Assembly: GCF_019703515.2 (NCBI RefSeq)
Contig: NC_059379.1
Coordinates: forward strand, 26,006,880-26,070,879
Reading direction: 5' to 3'
DNA length: 64,000 nt
Source: Myxocyprinus asiaticus
Taxonomy: Eukaryota > Chordata > Actinopteri > Cypriniformes > Catostomidae
Shown here: piece by piece, positions 1 to 10,589 of the stretch
Layout: each line of letters opens with the position of its first letter
Position numbering within the stretch: the stretch's first letter is position 1
The notes under the pieces: model-generated
What the model was told of the DNA's origin: nothing
Database searches by the model: none
Seen by the model: only the letters and a program-made list of their open reading frames with translations
Position numbers and translations under genes: made by a program

Positions 1-1277
1 GGGCACCGTGTTAAGCTCTTCAGTGTTCTCACTATCCCCGCTGTCCGAGCGAATAAAAGCATGGGAATCCCTTCCCAGCATATCAAATTGTGTGTTAACA
101 AATCTAAAGCACGGTTACACACTTCAATTTGCGAGACGGCCGCTGCACTTCAATGGCGTGATGCTGTCCACAATGTCATCTCAAAACGCTCACATTCTGT
201 GTGCAGAAATCGACAGCCTGCTAGCAGTACAGGCAATAGAAACTGTTGAGCTCAGCAAACGTCAAAAGGGCCTTTACAGCCCTTATTTTCTTGTCCCGAA
301 GAAAGACGGCGGGTTGTGTCCAATTCTGGACTTAAGGCTTCTGAATCACGCACTATCAAAGCGCCCGTTCAAAATGTTGACACAAAGGCAGATCATAGCA
401 CACATCCATCAGAACAACTGGTTTGTTTCAATAGATCTGAAAGATGCCTATTTTCATATCCCGATCGTTCCTCATCACAGACGCTTCTTGAGGTTCGCAT
501 TCGAGGAGACGGCATATCAATTCACAGTCCTGCTGTTCAGCCTTTCCCTTGCTCTGCGCACATTCACGAAATGTGTGGATGCAGCTTTAGCCCCCCTGAA
601 AGCAGAAGGGCTGCGCATACTCAATTACCTAGACGACTGGCTCATTTTAGCACAGTCAGAGACTGTGGCACACTCGCACAGGGACAGACTGCTCGCACAT
701 TTGAATACACTTGTCCAACAGGTCAATGTGAGGAAGAGCTCATTAATTCCCAGTCAGAAAATATACTTCCTGGGGTTGCGATTGAACTCTGTAACAATGC
801 GCGCTTCACTCTCGGCTGAGAGAATACACTCGATATGCAGCACGGCAACGAGTTTCAAATTGGACAGGTCTCTGCCTCTGAAATGCTTTCAGAAACTCCT
901 TAGACTTATGGCAGCCTCCCCTTGGTCTGTTACACATTGGCTCAACCGCCAAGTTCCTCAACGGGCATGGTGCTGCGGGCACCATCGCATTGTAGTCACC
1001 AACCACTGTCTATCTGCTATCTGAGTTTTACTGGCCTGGGGTCACCTTAGGTCAGGTTTCCAGATGCAAAGTAGTTACTACAGATGCGTCCAACAGAGGC
1101 TGGGGCGCATTATGTGACGGCTGCCCGGCATTTGGGGAATGGACGAATGTAAAACAGACCTGGCACATCAACCGCTTGGAGATGTTGGCGGTTATTTTAG
1201 CCCTAAAAGCATTCGAGTCAGAGGTGATGGGGCATCATATTCTGATTCGCACTGACAACAAGTCGGTAGTGGCATAC
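1..1277 (+). mobile_element. DIRS-like retroelement, RT and RNase H fragment
   Basis: A long frame from 8 to 1024 encodes a DIRS-type reverse transcriptase. LVPKKDGG, IDLKDAYFHIPI and the catalytic box YLDDWLIL are visible in the usual order. From about 1071 another frame gives the RNase H start VVTTDASNRGWGALCDG and later HINRLEMLAV and LIRTDNKSVVAY, so a frameshift separates RT from RNase H. The 5' end is cut by the window edge. The 3' end stops abruptly at 1277, where a Gmr1-like LTR begins, so recombinase and terminal repeats are missing. YLDDWLI with an RNase H lacking an integrase partner is typical of DIRS rather than gypsy. It is a dead fragment. Confidence 0.85.
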
Positions 1278-1650
1278 TGTGGCAGCGGGGGCGTGGTCGA
1301 GCGTCCGTCCAGAGAGAGAGAAAGTGTTAAGGGCGCTTGCACCTGAGCTAGATTATGTGTAACACCTGTCTCTAATTCCAGTGAGCATGGGGAGAGTGGT
1401 ATATAAGAAGCCACACCACCAGCAGAGAGAGAGAGAGAGAGAGTCTGGCACAAGGAAGGCCACAGTGCTCCTGAAGCTGCTACGTTTAATCTGTTGTGTT
1501 TGTGAAGCTGATGTGTTTAAGTTACTAGTGCCTGTGAAGCTGACGAGTTTGTGAAGTTGTGAAGCATTGAAGTGGCTGATTAAAAGTCCTACATGAGCCT
1601 GGAAAAACCTGCTTCCCTGTGTTCTTCCCTTCTGTTTGTGAGCTGTTACA
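1278..1650 (+). repeat. 5' LTR of the Gmr1-like element
   Basis: The repeat starts TGTGGCAGCGGGGGCGTGG and ends GAGCTGTTACA, so it has TG...CA ends. A TATATAAG box is at 1400-1407 and a short GA run at about 1424-1443. The minus-strand LTR ending at 60368 starts almost identically (TGTGGTGGTGGGGGTGTGG), which supports the boundary. Confidence 0.75.
1400..1407 (+). promoter_or_regulatory. LTR TATA box
   Basis: TATATAAG lies about 250 bp before the LTR end, where a retroelement promoter is expected. No other promoter element can be assigned from sequence alone. Confidence 0.5.
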
Positions 1651-1651
1651 C

Positions 1652-1669
1652 TGGTGCCGAAACCCGGGA
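1652..1669 (+). other. tRNA-type primer binding site
   Basis: TGGTGCCGAAACCCGGGA follows the LTR after one base. It begins with TGG, as expected for pairing with a tRNA 3' CCA end. The same site, with one clear change, follows the LTR of the 60 kb copy. Confidence 0.75.
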
Positions 1670-1685
1670 TCTTGAAGTATGCCTC

Positions 1686-2700
1686 ATGGAGTCCTCCCAA
1701 TTGGCAGAGATCCTCACATCCCTCGCTGGCTTACACCAGTCCCACCAACAATCCCTGCTTGAGCTCCAGCAAGATCAAGATCGCCGGTTCTTTGAGATCC
1801 TTCGGGCTCAAGCAGAGGACCAGCATGTGATCCGGAGCCTTCTCAGCAAGGAGAGAGCCCCAGCCACCTCCCCGGACAAACACAGCCCCATGCCCCCGCC
1901 CACGCTTCTGAAGATGGGGGCCGATATTGACCCGGAAGCCTTCCTCAACTTATTCGAGCAGACCGCTGAGATATGGAGCTGGCCACGTGATCAGTAGGCG
2001 GCCAGGCTCCTCCCGTTGCTGTCCAGGGAAGCCCAGCTCGCAGCACAACAACTGCCGGCAGCGAACCTCCTGGCTTATGAGGACCTGAAGAAGACCATCC
2101 TGCAGTGGGTTGGCCGCAGTCTGGGGCAGCATCGCCAGCTCTTCCGGTTGATGAAGTTGGAGACGACCGGCCGCCCGTTTGCCTTCACCCAACGGCTCCG
2201 AGACGCCTGCCGGAGATGGCTGCTGGCAGGGGATCGCGACGTCAAGGGAATAATCGACCAGGTAGTATTGGAGCAGCATGTCCATTGGAACAGCGGAATG
2301 GGTCCAGTGCCACCGCCTGGCATCACTGGAGGAGGCTGTTCGATTGGCGGAGGACCATATGGTGGTGTACCAGAGGGCGCAAGAGCCCTCCCACTTTCTC
2401 TCCCCTCCCCCTGTGTTTTCCCTGTTCTCTTCCCCCTCCCCTATTCTCTCTCACTTTGCTCTCTCCCCAGAGCAAGTTCCTGCCCTGCGGAGGCGAGGAG
2501 TCCCAACACCGAAGCCAGTTCCCCGCCCGCAAGGTGTTGCATCGCCCACAGCAGCAACAGTGCCCCACTGCTCTCCCCCTCAGGTGAAAGTGTCCACCGA
2601 CACAGGTGCCTGGGCCAGTCTGCTGAAGTTGCAGGGATCCGGAACACTTCCGGGATCAATGCCCTGTGATGGAGCTGGGAACAGTGGTCCGGATCCCCGA
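1686..2700 (+). pseudogene. Gmr1-like gag, broken
   Basis: The ATG at 1686 begins MESSQLAEILTSLAG and a glutamine-rich helix follows. A TAG at 1995-1997 replaces a tryptophan codon, judging from the 60 kb copy. The same frame then continues with LSREAQLAAQQLP and RLRDACRRWLLAGDRDV, the SCAN-like gag core. After about 2280 the coding signal moves to another frame (GTAEWVQCHRLASLEEAVRLAEDH), then to a low-complexity proline/serine stretch. Role when intact: capsid and nucleocapsid. It carries at least one stop and one frameshift. Confidence 0.7.
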
Positions 2701-3220
2701 CACTCCACAGGCTGACCCCGATTGGGCCGGAGCGTACCGGATACCGGTAAGTGTCAAGGGGCTACTCACCAAGCATTGGTGGACACGGGTTGTAATCAAA
2801 CCACTATCCACCAATGCTTGGTTCAACGCGAGGCTTTGGGCACAGCTAAAACGGTGAGGGTAAAGTGTGTGTATGGGGATATTCACAACTACCTTGTGGT
2901 GACACTTGTGATTAAATTTCGGGGAACAAAACATAGAGTGGAGGCCGCGGTTAGTTCCAACCTCACCCATCCGCTGAGTTTGGGGACTAATTGGCCTGAA
3001 TTTAGAAATGTATTAAAGGGAATATGCATGGATGGGTCCTGCACTAAAGCAATGAGATGTAAGATGTGCAATGCTCTGGCAGGGGAGGCGGAGCCAGGGC
3101 CGTCTTCGTCTGCTCCATGTAAGGATGATGTGAGGGTGGAGAGGCTGCAGCCCCTTCTGTCCTCGGGTGATTTCCTGAAGGGGATTTCCCTTTGGAGCAG
3201 TCATGAGATGAAACCCTAAA
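2700..3220 (+). pseudogene. Gmr1-like aspartic protease region
   Basis: The frame from 2722 reads KGATHQALVDTGCNQTTIH. VDTG is the aspartic protease active site and the following TTIH fits the retropepsin fold. The frame stays open to 3219, covering the end of protease and the linker to integrase. Retropepsins cleave the Gag-Pol polyprotein. The frame change upstream means this copy would not be made as part of a polyprotein. Confidence 0.65.
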
Positions 3221-3229
3221 GCATGCCTT

Positions 3230-4390
3230 TGACCAAGTGAGAGTGATCGATGGTCAACAACTCCAGCCAGGTCTCGCCCTTTCATATCCTTATTTCGCAA
3301 TTATAATCGAGCGGTTGTATAGAGTGATGCAGGACGCTCAAACAAAGGAAGATACAACCCAGCTCTTAATACAGCGGAGCCGTCGGGAAATGGTGTTCCA
3401 GGCGGCTCATGATAATCCCATGGCGGGTCATCTAGGGGAAAGAAAAACACTGAACCACCTAATAGCCCGTTTTTATTGGCCGGGCATTGGCGGCGATGAC
3501 CGCAGGTGGTGTGCGGCATGCCACGAATGCCAGCTAGTGAATCCATCGGCCACCCCAAAAGCGCCATTGCGCCCTCTTCCGCTGATCGAGGTCCCCTTCG
3601 AGAGAATTGGAATGACACAGGGAAAAACTTGTCGGGCCATTAGAGCGGTCAGCACACGGACATCGCTTTGTATTGATCCTAGTGGACTATGCAACACGAC
3701 ATCTCAGCATGCAGTGTTGCGGAGGCACTCTTCAAAATAATCTCTCAGGTAGGGATTCCAAAAGAAATCCTCACCGATCAGGGCACAAACTTTATGTCAT
3801 GGACACTATGCGAGCTTTATGAATTATTGTGCATTAAATCAATCCACACCAGCGTTTACCATCCGCAAACAGACGGCATGGTGGAGCGTTTTAATAAAAC
3901 CTATAAAAATATGATTTGTAAGTTCGTGCATGAGGATGCTAGAAATTGGGACAAATGGCTCGATCCCCTGTTATTCACAGTACGAGAGGTCCCGCAAGCC
4001 TCCGCGGGATTTTCCCCATTCAAGCTGCTATATGGACGGCGCCCGTGCGGCGTGCTTGATGTTATGCGCGAAACTTGGGAGGAGGGACCTTCAAACAGTA
4101 AGAATGAAATTCAATACGTTTTGATCTTAGAGCAAAACTCTACACTTTGGGGCAACTAACACAGGAGAATTTGCTCCAAGCTCAAGAACGACAGAGCCGA
4201 CTGTATGACAGGGGAACTCGGCTGTGGGAATTTGCACCAGGAGATAAGGTACTCATATTACTTCCCACATTGAGCTCCAAATTACTCGCCAAGTGGCAAG
4301 GACCCTTTGAGGTCACATGACGAGTGGGGGATCTCCATTATGAGGTAAAGCAAACCCAGGCGCACATCAAATATATCACCTCAACCTCCT
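3230..4390 (+). pseudogene. Gmr1-like integrase, placed before RT
   Basis: The HHCC zinc domain is at about 3409-3535: histidines in AGHLGERKTLNH, then WCAACHECQ. The core follows: a damaged first catalytic region near 3600-3690, the second Asp in ILTDQGTNF (about 3765-3795) and the Glu in HPQTDGMVERFNK (about 3855-3900). The tail around 4180-4310 contains LYDRGTRLWEFAPGDKV, typical of the C-terminal domain, and a TGA follows at about 4318. Frames change between zinc domain, core and tail. Integrases insert the cDNA copy; this one is dead. Its place upstream of RT assigns the element to the Gmr1 type. Confidence 0.75.
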
Positions 4391-4524
4391 GAAATTGTGG
4401 AGGGAGGCGGTCCCTGTGACGTTGGCTATGGTAGTCCCAGAGAGGGCGGAGCTCGGGCCAGAGGTGAATACAAAACAGTCATTTCACCCAGGTCACTTGC
4501 AGAGACCACCTCTCACCGTATCAA

Positions 4525-4899
4525 CTCGCAGAGGTTGCCAAGGTGCAAAAGGAGTTTGCAGACTTGTTTTCCCCTCTACCAGGTCGTACGAACCTCATAC
4601 AGCACCACATCAAGACTGAGCTGGAGGTGGTGGTACGTAGCCGTCCCTACCGATTGCCCGAGCACAAAAAGAAAATTGTCCTGGAAGAATTGGATGCAAT
4701 GCTCGATATGGGGGTAATAGAGGAATCCCACAGTGACTGGTCCAGTCCGGTTGTTCTAGTTCCTAGGAGCGATGGGTCTGTACGGTTCTGTGTGGATTAT
4801 AGAAAAGTCAACGCGGTGTCTAAATTTGACGCATACCCAATGCCTCGCGTTGATGAGTTGCTCAATCGGTTGGGCACTGATCGATTTTATTCGACTTAA
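4525..4899 (+). pseudogene. Gmr1-like reverse transcriptase, N-terminal part only
   Basis: The frame gives FADLFSPLPGRTNL, RPYRLPEHKKK, GVIEESHSDWSSPVVLVPRS and FCVDYRKVNAVSKFDAYPMP, the conserved start of gypsy RT. It ends at LNRLGTDRFYST followed by a stop, just before the first catalytic Asp would occur. Palm, thumb and RNase H are absent, so this marks the 3' truncation of the element. Confidence 0.8.
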
Positions 4900-5632
4900 A
4901 ATGAGCATATTATCAATACAATGAAAAATATAAGTAACCAATTAGAATTAATAAATTCTGATTAAGAAGGAATTAATTAATTGTAATTTATGATTAATGG
5001 GACATACAAACAGTTTTCTACTCTTTTTGCTCAATCTAAAGGTCCTGGCTAGCCAAAGCTAAAGTGCGTATTAATTTATATAATTTATTGTATGTTTAGT
5101 GTCAGTATTGGGGAGTAACAAATTAAAAATAGCAACTAACAACTACATTTTGAAGTAGCGTGAAAGTAGATCAGAATAGTCCAAAATACTGCATGTTTTC
5201 CAGTAACAAGTTACCTTTTTGCAATGTAGCATATCAAAATGATGGAGTGATTAAAAAAGGGGAAATATTTAGTAAAATGCTGCTGTTCATAATTATGTTT
5301 TCACACAGTTATTTATAAATAAGAGTGTATTTTAGTTTTTGTTGTTGTTGTATTTAATGTACATTCATCTGTTCCAATTTAACACTGTCACCCTAATTGA
5401 AATGAATTATTCAATGAATTTACAAATTATAAAATTATAGAATTGGATACTTTTATACTTAAAAAAGATATCTCCCCTTAAGTAGCTCTGCTGTTTTTAG
5501 CTATCTTTGATTAGTAGTTTGTGCTGTAGCTAACAAATGTTTGTAAAGTGTAACTTTACTGGACTTTAACTTTAAATTGTAAGTAGCTTGGTAAGTTACA
5601 CTTTCAAAGTACACTGTTTAGTGTAAACATCC
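4900..5632. other. AT-rich stretch with old repeat remnants
   Basis: I see no gene here. The stretch near 5108-5215 (TTGGGGAGTAACAAATT, later AAGTTACCTTTTTGCAATGTAG) resembles the fish repeat that begins at about 63376 and is probably an eroded non-autonomous DNA transposon. Confidence 0.4.
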
Positions 5633-5829
5633 TGTGGTGGTGGTGTAGTGGGCTAAAACACATAACTGGTAATCAGAAGGTTGCTGGTCCGATCCCCACA
5701 GCTACCACCATTGTGTCCTTGAGCAAGGCACTTAACTCCAGGTTGCTCCAGGGGGATTGTCCCTGTAATAAATGCAATGTCGCTTTGGATAAAAGCGTCT
5801 GCCAAATGCATAAATGTAAATGTAAATGA
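5633..5829 (+). repeat. tRNA-derived SINE
   Basis: The head has RNA polymerase III-like boxes: TAGTGGGCTAAAAC (box A-like) and GGTCCGATCCCC (box B-like). The body holds CCTTGAGCAAGGCACTTAA and the tail TCGCTTTGGATAAAAGCGTC, ending in ATGTAAATGTAAATG. The tail is shared with LINE ends such as the one near 61900. It stops about 37 bp from a dynein exon. Confidence 0.8.
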
Positions 5830-5865
5830 TTCAGTTGCTGCAAAAACAGGCACCAGTAAATGGAC

Positions 5866-6054
5866 CTTGAGTTGGCTGAGGTAGGGCCTCCAGGTGTTTT
5901 CCATCAGCTCAAGTCGGTAACGTTTTGTGAAATAGCCCAGATAGGAAACAAATGACGTAATGAGGAGCACTTCCCGACAAAGAGTCCTCTCCTGATCCTT
6001 GAAGTTATTCACTGCTTCAGCCCACCGCACTTTCTCAGATGCAATCCCTTTAAC
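5866..6054 (-). pseudogene. Dynein exon remnant 9, region before AAA5
   Basis: This 189-bp exon is intact in itself. It opens after a CTCAG acceptor, reads IASEKVRWAEAVNNFKDQE and later LITSFVSYLGYFTKRYRLEL, and closes LSQLK before a GT donor. The family motif is the segment after the second stalk helix leading into AAA5. It is the best preserved piece, but the exons that should precede it are not visible. Confidence 0.85.
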
Positions 6055-6884
6055 CTGAGACAGACAGGACTCTGTTAATTAAAAGACATGCATGGTGGAT
6101 ATTAACAAAATAGAACAGAATATAATACAAAGGCCCGGGATACAATACAATACAGTACAATGTTGCTATAGAATGATGTCATGTTAAATTTCAGGGACAG
6201 TCTCCCTGGTGCAGACAGAGGAGGGCTCAATGGTGATAGATAGGATCATCCTGCAACCATTTGTTTAACAGCTGAGATTTTTTAAGGTAACGTAATTTTT
6301 TTTTTAAAAAAGTTGACATACTTTTTACCATCCAAGTTTCCCCCACCATACAACTTTAAGTAAGTCACTGAACTTACAAATTTAAGATTACCCTGACAAA
6401 CACAATGGCCCTGTGGTGTTTTTTTCATGACTCTGTTTGTTTGAGTGGTCCAACATAGAACCCATTTTAAAATGTATCTGTATGTTGTGCCTCTCTATAT
6501 GTTATTATGTTATTTTAATCAAGTAATGATTTGTCAAAAAGTAATTTAATACATTCAGCATGAAAGAAAACATTGCACGAGTGAAGGAAGCAGTAAACTC
6601 CCAGATTGTACATCTTTCCCGTGGTGGATTGTGGGCAATTAACCGTCGTCAAGTGTACATCAAATGTACACTCGAAATTAGAGTGCATTGTGGGTAATAA
6701 TGAGTGAACAAAAGTAAGGAACGAGTGGCTCACTCAGAATTCAGACAATCCTACAAAATAGCGGACACTCGAAATAGTGCACTATATAGTGGATAGGGGG
6801 CGGTTTCAGACACAGCGAGTGTTTTGTGACCAGGGTTGTTGCCCTACACAGGCTGCGTACTCTGAATTTAGAGAGCGGAGGTAC
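6055..6884. other. Intron with a probable DNA transposon remnant
   Basis: No coding signal. Around 6640-6800, GTGCATTGTGGGTAATAATG and ATAGTGCACTATATAGTGG look like the end of a fish DNA transposon, but I could not pair its termini. Confidence 0.3.
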
Positions 6885-7141
6885 TGCTGTACAGATCTAA
6901 TGATCTAAATTCTTTCGACACTGAAAACTGTAACTACACTGAAATAAGACTCCGCGCAGGACTTTAAAAGCTATGAAATAGCGAAAGAATGCATTAATAA
7001 AGCATGATCTTGCTTTGGTTTATATTTCAACATTATATATAATATCCTTGTGGATCATTTTCACGTTTTCATTGTAATAATTACTAGAAATGTTTCCAAA
7101 CCTCTCTTATTGACAAATTCATCCAGATCTGACAAGAGGCC
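6885..7141 (+). repeat. Inverted-repeat arm A (left)
   Basis: This ~257-bp segment matches 14075-14342 in reverse complement. TCTTTCGACACTG, GCATGATCTTGCTT and TGTTTCCAAACCTCTC all have inverted counterparts there. The arm continues beyond the MITE that starts at 7142. Confidence 0.75.
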
Positions 7142-7731
7142 TTAAAGGTATAGTTCACCCAAAAATTACAATTCTCATTATTTACTCATTCTCATGCCAC
7201 CCCAGATGTGTATGACTTTCTTTCATCTGCTGAACTCAAATGAAGATTTTTAGAAGAATTTCTCAGCTCTGTAGGTCCATACAATGCAAGTGAATGGGTG
7301 GCAACATTTTAAAGCTAAACAAAATCACATAAATCAGCATAAAATAATCCATAAGAATCCAGTGGTTAAATCAATATCTTCAGAAGCGATGTGATAGGTG
7401 TGGATGAGAAACAGAGAAACAGATCAACTTCACATTCTTCTGCTTGTGTTTTTGGTGATTCACAATCTCTGCATATCGCCCCTGCTGTCTAGCAAAAAAT
7501 GACAAATATTGATCGGTTTCTCACCCACACCTATCATATTCACTTCAGAAGATATGGATTTAACTACTGGAGTCTTATGGTTACTTTTTTGGCCTACAGA
7601 GCTAAAATATTCTTCTAAAAATCTTAATTTGTGTTCTGCAGAACAAAGGAAGTCATACACATCTGGGATGGCATGAGGGTGAGTAAATGTTGAGAGAATT
7701 TTCATTTTTGGGTAAACTTTTAAACCTTTAA
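7142..7731. mobile_element. Palindromic MITE with TTAA target duplication
   Basis: The unit begins TTAAAGGTATAGTTCACCC and ends in its inverse before TTTAA, with TTAA at 7142-7145 and 7728-7731. Its halves mirror each other (CATACACATCTGGGATGGC and its complement). It encodes nothing. The inverted copy of the flanking DNA at 14.07 kb lacks it and has a single TTAA, confirming the boundaries. Similar units lie at 43730 and, partly, at 54006. Confidence 0.8.
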
Positions 7732-7835
7732 AGTGATAGCTCAGCCATATATTAATATTCTGTCATCATTTCCTTACCCTCATGTTGTTCCAAACCAGTG
7801 TGATACTTTGCATTATGTGGAACACAAAATATGTT

Positions 7836-8306
7836 TGTCACGAATGCCGGTGAAGATTCCTCAATCGACCACCGGAGGTCACACTCACCTGAATATTAAC
7901 ATTGAACTACACTTCCCAAGTGCCCACATGCCTGGACTGATTACCCTACACCTGCCTCATATCACTCTATTTAAGCCCGATGTGTGTGTTCATTCATTGC
8001 GAAGTCTTGTTTGCCCCAGCTACATTTCTGAGCGTTATTACTTACTCTGTTGATCTACCCGTGTTTGACTCTGCTTTGGATTTACCTTGTATGATTCTCT
8101 GCTGCCTGCCTATTACTGTGTTTGCCTGGACTATCTCTACTGCTGTTTTGCTGCCTGCCCCGATCCTTTGCCTGTTTGACTATGTTACTGCCCTGTCTCT
8201 GATATTGTTGGTTGCCCTGGTTATTTTACCCACGCCTGTTTGTACTCTGAACTTGTTGTGTTAATAAACCGCACATGGATCCCACTCAGCCTGAGTCAGT
8301 GTTAAA
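7836..8306 (+). repeat. 5' LTR of the chromovirus
   Basis: It is 471 bp. TATTTAAG at 7968-7975 lies 31 bp before GCGAAGTCTT at 7999-8008, which probably marks the transcript start. The repeat ends in GTTAAA where the 3' copy has GTTACA. The gag start codon at 8275 lies inside it. Confidence 0.85.
7968..8008 (+). promoter_or_regulatory. LTR promoter and self-priming 5' end
   Basis: A TATTTAAG box is followed after about 30 bp by GCGAAGTCTT. The same box and spacing occur in the related LTR at 53692-53730 (GTGAAGTCTT). The decamer is exactly complementary to 8308-8317, just after the LTR, as in Tf1/sushi-type self-primed elements. Confidence 0.65.
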
Positions 8307-9251
8307 GAAGACTTCGCCTACTACTGATCCAGCGGTCCTCATGCATCTGTCCAGTGAACTCTCTGCCCAAGCTAACCTACTGGCATCTCACCAACAACAA
8401 CTTTGCCGACTCACCACACTAACGGAAGAGTTAGTGAAATCCGTGCAGAGTCTCCATCAGCCCACATCTAAATCTGCTTCCACAACGCCTCAAGCAAGTC
8501 AGGTACCAGTCATAATGCCTCACAGTACAGTGACTGCTAATCCACGTTTAGCCTTTCCAGAAAAATTTGATGGCACCACAATCAAGTTAAAGGTTTCTTT
8601 ATACAATGCTCTTTGTTCCTTGCTCAACAGCCCTCGTTATACCCGTCAGATGATAATAAGATCTCTCTTGTGTGTTCTCTGCTCACGGGTAAGGCGTTGG
8701 AATGGGCAACAGCTGTCTGGGCCAATCAAGGACTAAACTGCACCACTTTCAATGAATTTGTTCAACGTCTGAGAGAGGTGTTCGAACATTCTGAGGGAGG
8801 ATGGAGTGCTGGTGAGCAACTGCTTGCGCTTCGTCAGGGTAGAAATACTGCAGCTGAATTCGCTCTGTCTTTTCGCACTCTCGCTGTGCAGACTGTGTGG
8901 ATGGAGGACACACTAAAACTGCTGTGTCGTCAAGGATTAAACATTGACGTGCAATCTGAGCTGGCCTGCCATGATGAAGGCAGAACCCTGGACCAATTCA
9001 TCGACCTCGCTATTCGTATTGACAATCTCATTCGCTCCAGGAGATCAAATCGATTTACCAGTCCTCTCACTCAAACACATCAACCAAGTGATGTCACTGA
9101 ACCCATGCAGATTGGTCGAACTCATCTTACCACAGAGGAGCGTGAACACTGCATCAGGAACCATCTCTGTTTATATTGCAGCCAAACGGGTTATTTAAGA
9201 GCTGACTGTCCGACACGACCCCCTCAAACACACAATCGCAGGGTGTGTTGA
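8275..9251 (+). pseudogene. Chromovirus gag, frameshifted
   Basis: The first frame (8275-8736) begins MDPTQPESVLKKTSPTTDPA. Homology moves to another frame near 8600 (LFLAQQPSLYPSDDNKISLV, then LLTGKALEWATAVW), so there is one frameshift. The capsid core includes FAQ-like and LRQGRNTAAEFALSFRTLA motifs. The C-terminal knuckle reads CLYCSQTGYLRADC. In a CCHC knuckle the third position would be His; here it is Tyr, so zinc binding is probably lost. The start codon lies within the LTR, and the predicted priming site overlaps the first codons after it. Confidence 0.8.
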
Positions 9252-9679
9252 TTCCTTCTATCCAAACCGCTGCTTGTACTGAAGTGCCAATAAAATTAAC
9301 TTTCCTGTCAGATACCATCATCACTAAAGCCTTGTTCGATTCGGGGGCAGCAGGCAACTTTATTGATGAAAATTTAGCCCGATAGCATAAGATACCACTA
9401 ATTCCTTGTGACTCTCCTTTGGCAGTGGTAGCGCTAGATGGGCATCCCCTGGGGACCGGCCAGGTTCTGTACATCACCACTGACCTCATTCTGCAAGTTG
9501 GCATTTTACACACTGAAACAACACGCCTCTTCATCATCCACTCTCCACACCACCCAGTTATCCTCAGATTACCCTGGCTGCAGGACCTTAACCTGCAAAT
9601 TTCATGGCGTGAGAAACAAATCATGCGATGGGATTGCAGCTGCTCAGAGACTCTAAAGCTCTGCGTGCGATCCAAATAG
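9246..9679 (+). pseudogene. Chromovirus protease region
   Basis: LFDSGAAGNFIDENLAR carries the DSGA active site of retropepsin. It is followed at once by a TAG (9386-9388), after which the frame continues with VVALDGHPLG and LPWLQDLNLQISW. The end matches the start of the RT polyprotein, but RT itself is cut soon after. The stop blocks a Gag-Pol product. Confidence 0.75.
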
Positions 9680-9769
9680 ATGCGTAAAAGCGCGCACCGG
9701 ACACAGCAACGACAGGGCTGGGTCTGCCTCCTCCTGGGGCAGTGCTTGCATGCCTATGTGTCTATGGAC

Positions 9770-10564
9770 GAGGGAAAGGTACGAGTGGTTTTAAACTGGC
9801 CTCAACCCACTACTGTAAAGGAACTACAATGATTCTTAGGATTTGCACATTTTTATAGAAGATTAATTCGAAACTTCAGCACTGTCGCCGCTCCACTCAC
9901 TGCCATGACAAAGGGAGGTAATACCAAGCTTCGCTGGTCTTCTGACGCCATCCAAGCCTTTAATGAATTGAAAAGTCACTTCACTTCTGCTCCTATTCTG
10001 CATCATCCTGATCCCAACGTACCTTTCGTGGTTGAAGTAGATGCATCAAACACTGGTATTGGCGCTATCCTTTCTCAACGCCAAGGTAATCCTCCTAAGC
10101 TTTTCCCTTGTGCGTACTACTCACATAAACTCTCCTCTGCTGAACAGAATTATGATGTGGGCAATCGTGAACTGTTAGCCATGAAAGCAGCATTCGAAGA
10201 ATGGCGACACTGGCTGGAGTGGGCCAGACATCTATTTCTGGTATTAACCAATCATCGCAACCTCAAATACTTGCGCTCAGCCAAAAGACTAAACCCCAGA
10301 CAAGCCAGATGGGCACTATTTTTCACTCATTTTAACTTTTCAATCTCTTATCATCCAGGATCAAAGAACATCAAAGCCGACTCACCATCCCGTCAATTTG
10401 ACTCCACTCCTCTGAATCCCTCTCCAGAACCCATCATCTCATCCTCTCTGATCCTAGCTCCGGTCCAGTGGGACATCATGTCCGAAATCTCCCAGGCACA
10501 TGCACAGAACCCGGCCCCTCCAGAATGTCCACCCAACCGAACGTTTGTGCCACCTACTCTATGA
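9770..10564 (+). pseudogene. Chromovirus RT thumb and RNase H
   Basis: The frame resumes at the RT thumb: KELQ, TGA at 9830, then [16 protein letters not shown]. RNase H follows, with [17 protein letters not shown] (first Asp), [17 protein letters not shown] (Glu) and [10 protein letters not shown] (Asp replaced by His in TNH). [14 protein letters not shown] closes the domain. RNase H degrades the RNA strand during reverse transcription. The YxDD-bearing palm is absent, so the copy cannot make cDNA. Confidence 0.8.
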
Positions 10565-10589
10565 GAAAAGGTAATCCACTGGGTGCACT

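Larger units (their letters stand above)
1278..4899 (+). mobile_element. Gmr1-like Ty3/gypsy element, 5' part
   Basis: The element inserted into the RNase H region of the DIRS fragment and reads LTR, tRNA-type primer binding site, gag, protease, integrase, then reverse transcriptase. Integrase before RT is the order known for Gmr1-type deuterostome gypsy elements, the reverse of ordinary gypsy. The copy ends at about 4899, within the first RT motifs, where AT-rich DNA starts. RT palm, RNase H and the 3' LTR are gone. Frames shift repeatedly and several in-frame stops occur, so it cannot move by itself. A related copy lies on the minus strand at 58.2-60.4 kb. Confidence 0.8.

Noticed and set aside
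5633..5829. tRNA gene
   Set aside because: A and B boxes are present but the cloverleaf is not kept, and a LINE-type tail follows; it is a SINE. The same holds for 17989 and 46720.
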